DNA of 20,907 nucleotides from an uncultured Flavobacteriales bacterium (GTDB lineage Bacteria; Bacteroidota; Bacteroidia; Flavobacteriales_D; Crocinitomicaceae). The notes under the pieces are model-generated. The model was not told the DNA's origin. It saw nothing but the letters and a program-made list of their open reading frames with translations, and did not search any database. Position numbers and translations under genes: made by a program. Location: the NCBI GenBank assembly GCA_903899795.1, contig CAIUKX010000210.1:1-20907 (forward strand). The letters are read 5' to 3'. This document shows positions 15,187 through 20,907 of this stretch, in pieces; within the stretch, counting starts at the first letter, position 1, and each line of letters starts with the position of its first letter.

Positions 15187-15194
15187 CAAACCTA
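15187..15194 (-). promoter_or_regulatory. -7 promoter box of the ABC ATPase gene
   Basis: Read leftward, TAGGTTTG matches TAnnTTTG exactly, 25 nt before ATG 15162. No good -33 element is visible. Together with the terminator just upstream it supports a separate transcription unit for the ABC pair. Confidence 0.45.
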
Positions 15195-15237
15195 TTTTCA
15201 CTAAGTTATGTTTTTTCTTCGAGTTAACTTTTCTTCC

Positions 15238-15269
15238 CAAAAAATAGAACCAACAATGAAATGTTAGTT
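15238..15269 (-). terminator. Rho-independent terminator after the M28 peptidase gene
   Basis: Read leftward, AACTAACA and TGTTGGTT form an 8-bp stem with one T-G wobble and a 6-nt loop, followed by CTATTTTTT. It begins 13 nt after the M28 stop codon. Confidence 0.6.
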
Positions 15270-15281
15270 TCTCTGCTTAGG

Positions 15282-16547
15282 TTAAAACTTCTCAACGAAC
15301 TTCACCAACAATGTTGTGATATCATCATATTCCTTAAAGCTGAGTGCTTCGTAGGTGTCGAAAATATCATGATAGTTTTTGTTCGGTCCCATCGTATAAA
15401 TGAAAAACGCAGGAACTCCTTTCGTGGTGAACCAATAGTGATCCGAATTCTGGGTGGGGCCGCGTTTTTTGACTTGGGCTAACAGGTGATTTTCTTCGTT
15501 GATTTTTTGTAAAGTTTCGAACTCTTTTTCATACTGAGTAGCATTCACGACGGTAATCCCTTCTTCACCGCTTCCCATGATGTCGAGATTGATCAAAAAA
15601 CTGATTTTATCCAATTTCATCATCGGGTGTTCCACGAAATATTTTGAACCGACCAATCCTGCTTCTTCTCCGGCAAAAGCGATGAAAACGAGATTGTAAT
15701 TGGATGGATGTTCCTTGAAGTATTTGGCCATGCTCAGCAACATCGCTGTTCCACTCGCATTGTCGTTTCCTCCGGGGAAATAAGTATTCGTTCCCATTTG
15801 TCCCAAGTGATCGTAATGTGCGCTGAATACCAGTGTTTTTGCTTTTTTGTTTTTTGTCGGCAGAAAAGCGACTACGTTTTGGGAATGGTAGTTTTGGATA
15901 AATTTAGATTCAATATTAATGTTCCATTCTTTGCCATCTTGAAAAACAGAATCCTGAACTTGAATGAACGCATTTTTGCATTGACTCCGACCTACTGACC
16001 ATGTGAATTTACTGTTGACAATTTCAATCACCGGAACAATCTCGGCTACTTGATCCGTTAATCCAGCTAATTGTTTCAAAGTATCTTTACCGATTCCTTT
16101 GAAGTTGAAGGCAAGACAATTGTAATTCGAACCGCTTTTGATTTGCCGGATTTCATTCAATAGCAATTCCTGATTGAGAGCCGTTGAAACAGGGATCAAT
16201 TTTGGTTTCCATTTACCCTGATAACCGCAACTTTCGGGAGCGACTAAAAAATGAACACCGGGTTTCAAAGATTTGTCTCCCATAGCGACATTCATTTTTC
16301 CTGGAAAAGTATTGACGTCCAACTGAAACGGCTGAAGGTATTTCTTTCTTTTCAGGGGTTTGATGCCCAGTTTTTTAAATTCTTCAACAATGAATGACGC
16401 AGCAATGGAATCGCCTTTGTTGACGTATCCGCGACCGTGAAATTCAGGTGAACATAAGGTTTGTGTTATTCTTCGCACTTCCTCAATTTGTCCGAAAGCA
16501 GAAAAGCGAATCAGGCCAATTAGAAGGAAGAGAAAAAGTTTATGCAT
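15282..16547 (-). CDS. Secreted M28-family zinc metallopeptidase
   Basis: Aminopeptidase-like hydrolase of the M28 family, 421 residues from the chosen start. The N-terminal 20 residues (MHKLFLFLLIGLIRFSAFGQ) form a Sec signal peptide ending in AFG-Q, so the product is periplasmic or exported. The co-catalytic zinc site is complete: SAHYDHLG (His244), GGNDNASG (Asp262), FAGEEAG (general base Glu294, ligand Glu295), NLDIMG (Asp322) and NSDHYWF (His370). A longer frame runs up to 16619, but ATG 16547 is chosen because it places the signal peptide at the N-terminus and overlaps the previous stop by only 8 nt. That overlap suggests translational coupling with the acidic protein upstream. Peptide specificity is unknown. 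A terminator follows. Confidence 0.93.
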   Translation of the reverse strand: MHKLFLFLLIGLIRFSAFGQIEEVRRITQTLCSPEFHGRGYVNKGDSIAASFIVEEFKKLGIKPLKRKKYLQPFQLDVNTFPGKMNVAMGDKSLKPGVHFLVAPESCGYQGKWKPKLIPVSTALNQELLLNEIRQIKSGSNYNCLAFNFKGIGKDTLKQLAGLTDQVAEIVPVIEIVNSKFTWSVGRSQCKNAFIQVQDSVFQDGKEWNINIESKFIQNYHSQNVVAFLPTKNKKAKTLVFSAHYDHLGQMGTNTYFPGGNDNASGTAMLLSMAKYFKEHPSNYNLVFIAFAGEEAGLVGSKYFVEHPMMKLDKISFLINLDIMGSGEEGITVVNATQYEKEFETLQKINEENHLLAQVKKRGPTQNSDHYWFTTKGVPAFFIYTMGPNKNYHDIFDTYEALSFKEYDDITTLLVKFVEKF

Positions 16548-17856
16548 AGCGACGGATGATTTTTTGCATGAATTCAGCCACTGTTTCGCTTTCCACATCC
16601 CAATTGTTTTCAACAGCACATTCTGCTACTTTAGAGCGAGCATGTTCTGACGATGGTTGTTGATCCAAGTTTTTAATGGCGATGGAAAATGCTTCACTTG
16701 AACCGTCGAAAAGTTCGTTGATGAATTGCAGTCGTTCGTTCAATCCGAAAGATCCCAAAAGTGAATCCAATTTCACCAATCCGAATTGTGAAGCAGATAA
16801 TTCACTTTGAACCTGGTTGAATTTGTGTACAAAAGTTGAAGATGCCAAATTATTTACCGGCGCTTCTACCACTTGAGTTGCAGATTCCGATTGGAACGGA
16901 CTGTCATAACTAGCAACCGGTTCTTCGTGATGTGTTTCATTTTCCAGTATGAATTCTTCTTCGTGCATTTCTTCTTCGTGGAATGAAGTTACATTTTCTT
17001 CTTCGAGTTCGTTTTCCACTTCCTCTTCATGGTCAAAGATCGATTCGGTTGAACCATAAGAACGTTCCTCAACTTCTTCGAAATCATCCTCTTTGGATGT
17101 GAACGAACTCAGGATATTGGCTTGTTTTTCATTTTCAATGGCTGCAGCAGCTTCTTGTTGTTCCTGCTCCTGTTTTTTACTGAAAAAACGAGCTAAATTT
17201 TCAGCATGTGCTCTTTCAATATCTGACATCGGTTTTTCTCCCTGAAGTGCAGTCTCATTCGATGTTTCTGCCTGTGGTTCAGCTTCCGGAAGTTCAGCCT
17301 GAATTGCTTCTTTTTCTTCTTCATCAACCGGTAGAATTTCTTCTTCTAATTCATCCTCGATGTCGCTTGTAATTTCAACTTCAACTGTCGAATTATTTGT
17401 TTCGGAAACTGGTTCGTTTTCTTCCTCCTCAGCAGAGTCGAACAAGCTGAAACCAAATACCGGTTCGTCTTTTACTTTTACATCTATTTCGAAACTTGGA
17501 GCATCGTCAGATTCTTCGGTTTCATCTTCTGAAATTTCCTCAGATTCATCCAGAATTGGTTCTTCAATGATTTCCAATTCCTCTTCCTCAACTGTCAATT
17601 CCATTGAAGGAATTTCTATCACCGGAGCTGGAGCCGCCGGAGTTGAAAAGGATTCAATATCTTTCACAGCAGGACGTTCACCGAACACTTTTTCTTCAAA
17701 AGCTTTGTAACGTAGAATAACCGTGCGTTCGTGCAATTCGCGACTAAGGGAAACCAAATCTTCCAGCTCATCCAATGTTAATTTCCCGCTGTTCATTTTT
17801 TTGAACAATCCTTCGATTTCATTCAATATGTTTTCTTTCGAACCAAAATTTCCCAT
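16540..17856 (-). CDS. Acidic, low-complexity hypothetical protein with conserved-looking ends
   Basis: I do not recognise a characterised family. 438 residues in three parts: a helical N-terminus (about 1-60, with LFKKMNSGKLTLDELEDLVSL and LHERTVILRYKAFEEKVFG); a long Glu/Asp-rich, probably disordered linker (about 65-330) with repeated EE, EEE and EEHHEE-like stretches and short hydrophobic spots such as PVFGFSLF; and a folded-looking C-terminus (about 335-438, FNQVQSELSASQFGLVKLDSL through LNERLQFINELFDGSSEAFSIAIKNLD). No signal peptide or membrane segment is seen, so it is likely cytoplasmic, unlike the secreted peptidase encoded next. The C-terminal LNERLQFINELF motif is of a type I associate with uncharacterised Bacteroidota proteins. 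The gene faces tdk across a 181-bp divergent region. Confidence 0.8.
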   Translation of the reverse strand: MGNFGSKENILNEIEGLFKKMNSGKLTLDELEDLVSLSRELHERTVILRYKAFEEKVFGERPAVKDIESFSTPAAPAPVIEIPSMELTVEEEELEIIEEPILDESEEISEDETEESDDAPSFEIDVKVKDEPVFGFSLFDSAEEEENEPVSETNNSTVEVEITSDIEDELEEEILPVDEEEKEAIQAELPEAEPQAETSNETALQGEKPMSDIERAHAENLARFFSKKQEQEQQEAAAAIENEKQANILSSFTSKEDDFEEVEERSYGSTESIFDHEEEVENELEEENVTSFHEEEMHEEEFILENETHHEEPVASYDSPFQSESATQVVEAPVNNLASSTFVHKFNQVQSELSASQFGLVKLDSLLGSFGLNERLQFINELFDGSSEAFSIAIKNLDQQPSSEHARSKVAECAVENNWDVESETVAEFMQKIIRRYA

Positions 17857-18037
17857 AATCCTGTCTAAAAATCAATTTTTTCAATATTTTTACAACGTTG
17901 CACCCCTTTTCACAGAAAAGGAAAAACAGGGCAACAACTTTGATTCGATAAAAATACGGAGGATCGGATTATAGAAAATGACGCTCAAAAAAAATTGTCT
18001 TCCGCTTAGTGTTGATAACCTTAAAATGAAATAATTT
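17857..18037. promoter_or_regulatory. Divergent intergenic region with a hairpin
   Basis: This region must carry the promoters of the leftward acidic-protein gene and rightward tdk. CCTTTTC (17905-17911) and GAAAAGG (17915-17921) form a perfect 7-bp inverted repeat with an ACA spacer, flanked by GTTGC (17897-17901) and GCAAC (17931-17935). No exact TAnnTTTG box is seen on either strand; CAACTTTG near 17935-17942 is one mismatch away. It may be an operator shared by both genes, which is inference. Confidence 0.35.
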
Positions 18038-18613
18038 ATGTTTTTGGAACAATTTCCTGAAAATGGCAGAGCCCACGGCTGGATAGAGTTAGTATGCGGT
18101 TCGATGTTTTCAGGTAAAACCGAGGAGTTGATTCGCCGGTTGAAAAGAGCTCAGTTTGCCAATCAAAAAATTATTCTTTTTAAGCCTGTATTGGATAATC
18201 GCTACAGCGAAGATTCTATCGTGAGTCATCAGGGAGCAAGTTTCGAAGCGATTGCGGTGAAAGATTCATCTGAAATTCTCAATTTTTGGAAAGAAGAACG
18301 AATCGTAGCCATTGATGAAGCCCAGTTTTTTGATCCGGCAATCGTTGATGTTTGCACCTTTCTTGCTAATCAGGGTGTAAGGGTACTGATTGCGGGACTG
18401 GACATGGATTACAAGGGAATTCCTTTTGGTCCCATGCCGCAGTTAATGGCTATTGCGGAGTATGTTACAAAAGTACACGCCGTTTGTGTTTCTTGTGGTA
18501 ACTTAGCTCAATTTTCAAAACGGATTGTCGAAGATACTGACCTGGTTCTGCTGGGAGATGTCGATTCTTACAAACCGCTTTGTCGTTCTTGTTATAATAA
18601 AAAGACACTTTGA
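18038..18613 (+). CDS. tdk: Thymidine kinase (type II)
   Basis: Cytoplasmic salvage enzyme phosphorylating thymidine to dTMP with ATP. 191 residues, normal for the tetrameric type II family. P-loop GSMFSGKT at 21-28, DEAQFF at 93-98 holding the catalytic Glu/Mg-binding region, the IAGLDMDYKGIPFG segment (118-131) typical of the family, and a structural zinc site from Cys150, Cys153, Cys182 and Cys185. The first 14 residues before GWIELVCG are a short extension common in this phylum. Its TGA stop overlaps the TTG start of the murF-alr gene by 4 nt (TTGA), so the two are probably translated together. Confidence 0.96.
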   Translation: MFLEQFPENGRAHGWIELVCGSMFSGKTEELIRRLKRAQFANQKIILFKPVLDNRYSEDSIVSHQGASFEAIAVKDSSEILNFWKEERIVAIDEAQFFDPAIVDVCTFLANQGVRVLIAGLDMDYKGIPFGPMPQLMAIAEYVTKVHAVCVSCGNLAQFSKRIVEDTDLVLLGDVDSYKPLCRSCYNKKTL

Positions 18614-20907
18614 AAATCCATTTTTCATATACTGCAATTTGTGAGATCACGAAAGGACGTTCGCTGAATGCTCCGGTGAATACAATTGTCAATTCCATTT
18701 CCTTTGATACGCGAAAGATTGTGCACGGCGACGGAGTTCTGTTTTTTGCGTTGAAAGGCGATTTCAGAGACGGACATGGATTCATCCGTGAAGCGTATGA
18801 AAAGGGAGTCCGGTTATTTGTGATCTCGGATGAAATAGATTCTGAAAATTATCCCGAGGCAGCATTTATCCAAGTTGAAAATACCTTATGGGCTTTGCAG
18901 GAACTGGCGAAAGTTCACCGCGAACAATTTTCGTATCCTGTAGTTGCCATCAGCGGCAGTGTGGGAAAAACTATGGTGAAAGAATGGAGTTATCATCTTC
19001 TTTCTCCGCAATTAAGAGTGATTCGGAGCCCCAAAAGTTTTAATTCTCAACTGGGAGTTGCTTTGTCACTTTTTGAACTGCATGAAAATTGTGATGTCGC
19101 GCTGATCGAAGTAGGGATTTCGAAACCGGATGAAATGCTTCGCCTGAAAGAAATCATTCAGCCGACAATCGGAATTTTTACTGCTTTCGGTTCGGCTCAC
19201 CGGCAAAATTTCACTTCTAAAGAACAGCACCTCGCTGAAAAATTGATTTTGTTCAGTACTTGTGCAATAACTTATTTTCACAATTCGATCGCTTTATCGG
19301 AAGAACAGAGAAGTACCATCAATGGAATTGCCGTTTCGGATGCGAATGTTCAACCGTTTGCTTCCGTTTTACCTTTTTCGGATAAAATCAGCATCCATAA
19401 TTTGTCATTGGCGATTCGTCTTGCAGAGCAATTTTCTGTTTCCACGGAATTGCTTCGCTCTAAAATTGAAATGCTTCCCCGTTTGGCATTGCGAATGGAA
19501 ACGTTCGACGGCATCAACGGAAACATGATCATTAACGACACGTATAATCTCGATTTCGATGCCTTGACCCAATCCTTGGAATATCAGTATTCCGTGGCTG
19601 ATAAAAAAGAACGTGTTGTGATCATCGGGCTGGATGAAAATTCAAAAAACAAGAAAACCGAACTCGACAAAATTATTGCACCTTTTCATCCGAATAAAGT
19701 CATTTATCTCGAAGGGTCGATGCCCATTGAATCGATTGAAAACAGTGTGGTTTTGATCAAAGGATCACGCAAAGCCGATATGCAGAAAGTAGCACGACAG
19801 TTCCGTTTGAAAAATCACAAGACTTTCTTGGAAATTGATTTGAATGCAATTCGTCACAACCTAAGTGTGTTCAAAAGTTACCTGAAACCCGAAACCAAGT
19901 TATTGGCGATGGTGAAATCGAATTCCTATGGTTCGGGAACGGAGAAAATGGCTCGTTTTTATGAACAGCAAGGCATCAATTACCTCGGTGTTGCCTATGC
20001 AGATGAAGGCGTTGAATTGCGCAATCAGGGAATTACTCTTCCGGTTTTGGTGATGAACGCCGAAGAAGACGGATTTGAAGATTGCATTCTGCATCAGCTT
20101 GAACCTGCGATTTATTCCTTCGATCAATTGGATCAGTTCATCAAAGAATTGATTTTTGCCGGGAAATCCGATTTTCCGATTCACCTGAAACTGAACACCG
20201 GAATGACACGATTGGGATTTGAACTTTCCGAGATCGGACAAATCATTGAGACCTTGCAGGCACAGCCGGAAGTGAAAGTGAAAAGTGTGTATTCGCATTT
20301 AGCAGATTCTGATAATTTAGCAAGTCGTGATTTTACGGAGCTTCAAATTCAACGATTTACAATCGGTTGCGAACAGTTACAAGAACATTTATCTTATTCC
20401 TTTGATCGGCATATTCTCAATTCCGAAGGCGTTGCCCGTTTTCCGGAAGCACAGTTTGAAATGGTTCGATTGGGAATCGGGATGTACGGTTACAGCACCA
20501 ATCCTCTGTTGAGATCAAAATTGCAATCTTCGATTTTTTGGAAGAGCAGCATTTCTCAAATTAAAACCATTCAGCAAGGTGACAGTGTGGGTTACAGCCG
20601 GACATTCATCGCTGATCACGAACGGCAAATAGCCATTGTCCCTGTCGGATATGCCGATGGATTCCGCCGTTCATTAAGCAATGGTGTTGGATCAGTGGTC
20701 ATCAATGACAGTATATGTCCTGTACTTGGGCGTGTGTGTATGGACATGATCATGGTCGACGTTACAGGAATGAAAGTCATTCCCGGAACAACCGTGGAAA
20801 TCATCGGAAACCATCAAACCATTGAAACATTTTCAACCGCGATGGGAACAATACCCTACGAAGTAATGACAAGCATTTCGAAACGGGTGCACCGGGTATA
20901 TTTGGAT
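18610..20907 (+). CDS. Fused MurF ligase / alanine racemase, 3' end beyond the window
   Basis: One continuous frame of 766 codons reaches the window edge; the last residues (ISKRVHRVYLD) match the usual alanine racemase C-terminus, so only a few codons are missing. Residues 1-400 are MurF, which adds D-Ala-D-Ala to UDP-MurNAc-tripeptide: P-loop GSVGKT (116-121), NDTYN motif near residue 309, KGSR at 384-387. Residues 408-766 are alanine racemase, making D-Ala: PLP lysine 436 (AMVKSNSYG), RLGIGMYG for the phosphate, catalytic tyrosine 662 (VGYSRTF), PVLGRVCMDMIMVDV. The fusion would supply D-Ala and use its dipeptide in one pathway, and is known in Bacteroidota. TTG 18610 is the best start (KIHFSYTAICEIT), overlapping tdk by 4 nt. 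The P-loop Val in place of the usual Asn, and the lack of a clean GTT after it, suggest a diverged MurF half. Confidence 0.93.
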   Translation, partial: MKIHFSYTAICEITKGRSLNAPVNTIVNSISFDTRKIVHGDGVLFFALKGDFRDGHGFIREAYEKGVRLFVISDEIDSENYPEAAFIQVENTLWALQELAKVHREQFSYPVVAISGSVGKTMVKEWSYHLLSPQLRVIRSPKSFNSQLGVALSLFELHENCDVALIEVGISKPDEMLRLKEIIQPTIGIFTAFGSAHRQNFTSKEQHLAEKLILFSTCAITYFHNSIALSEEQRSTINGIAVSDANVQPFASVLPFSDKISIHNLSLAIRLAEQFSVSTELLRSKIEMLPRLALRMETFDGINGNMIINDTYNLDFDALTQSLEYQYSVADKKERVVIIGLDENSKNKKTELDKIIAPFHPNKVIYLEGSMPIESIENSVVLIKGSRKADMQKVARQFRLKNHKTFLEIDLNAIRHNLSVFKSYLKPETKLLAMVKSNSYGSGTEKMARFYEQQGINYLGVAYADEGVELRNQGITLPVLVMNAEEDGFEDCILHQLEPAIYSFDQLDQFIKELIFAGKSDFPIHLKLNTGMTRLGFELSEIGQIIETLQAQPEVKVKSVYSHLADSDNLASRDFTELQIQRFTIGCEQLQEHLSYSFDRHILNSEGVARFPEAQFEMVRLGIGMYGYSTNPLLRSKLQSSIFWKSSISQIKTIQQGDSVGYSRTFIADHERQIAIVPVGYADGFRRSLSNGVGSVVINDSICPVLGRVCMDMIMVDVTGMKVIPGTTVEIIGNHQTIETFSTAMGTIPYEVMTSISKRVHRVYLD

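Noticed and set aside
16548..16619. A 24-residue N-terminal extension of the M28 peptidase.
   Set aside because: It overlaps the acidic-protein gene in another frame and would bury the signal peptide; ATG 16547 is the likely start.
18465..18785. A 106-codon leftward frame across the end of tdk and start of murF-alr.
   Set aside because: It lies antisense to two well-supported genes and shows no recognisable domain; it is a shadow frame.
1..20907. CRISPR array, tRNA/rRNA genes, transposase or phage genes.
   Set aside because: No regularly spaced direct repeats, cloverleaf-like segments with CCA ends, or transposase/integrase motifs were found on reading both strands.

Overview
This 20.9-kb window looks like a chromosomal segment of a Bacteroidota bacterium, most likely order Flavobacteriales (a Crocinitomicaceae/Fluviicola-like lineage is my guess from recognition, not a tested placement). 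Reasons: AT-rich intergenic DNA, weak Shine-Dalgarno use, several matches to the Bacteroidota promoter consensus (TTTG, about 19 nt, TAnnTTTG), a MurF-alanine racemase fusion, a stand-alone fused aspartokinase-homoserine dehydrogenase, and Bacteroidota-type intergenic repeats.

Layout. Positions 1-1032 hold a terminator for something left of the window, a block of palindromes, and two small rightward regulator genes (XRE-type and BlaI-type) with no obvious target gene beside them. Leftward thrA (1391-3838) follows, preceded by a short leader ORF (3955-4077) with 15 consecutive Ile/Thr codons and its own promoter: a threonine/isoleucine attenuator. Next is about 420 bp of repeat-bearing DNA, then a 1479-aa multi-PAS membrane histidine kinase and a 294-aa EamA transporter, both leftward. 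A 220-nt, highly structured intergenic repeat lies between the EamA gene and the strong recA terminator. recA, a Bcp-type peroxiredoxin, a polytopic membrane protein, an ABC ATPase, an M28 peptidase and a very acidic protein follow, all leftward. At the right end, tdk and a murF-alr fusion (cut by the window edge) run rightward from a divergent promoter region.

Functional units inferred: (i) thrL-thrA, where translation of the leader would sense charged tRNA-Thr and tRNA-Ile; (ii) ABC ATPase plus membrane protein, 18 nt apart, probably one transporter-like complex with unusual catalytic motifs; (iii) acidic protein plus M28 peptidase, overlapping by 8 nt, closed by a terminator; (iv) tdk plus murF-alr, overlapping by 4 nt, joining nucleotide salvage to peptidoglycan precursor synthesis. 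bcp and recA are separate: bcp has the best promoter in the window and recA has a textbook terminator.

Most of the window is housekeeping. The parts most worth a second look are the thr leader, the structured repeat at 10044-10266, the 24-bp perfect palindrome upstream of the XRE gene, and the ABC pair lacking the switch histidine. I see no CRISPR array, tRNA, rRNA, transposase, phage gene or toxin-antitoxin pair that I can support.
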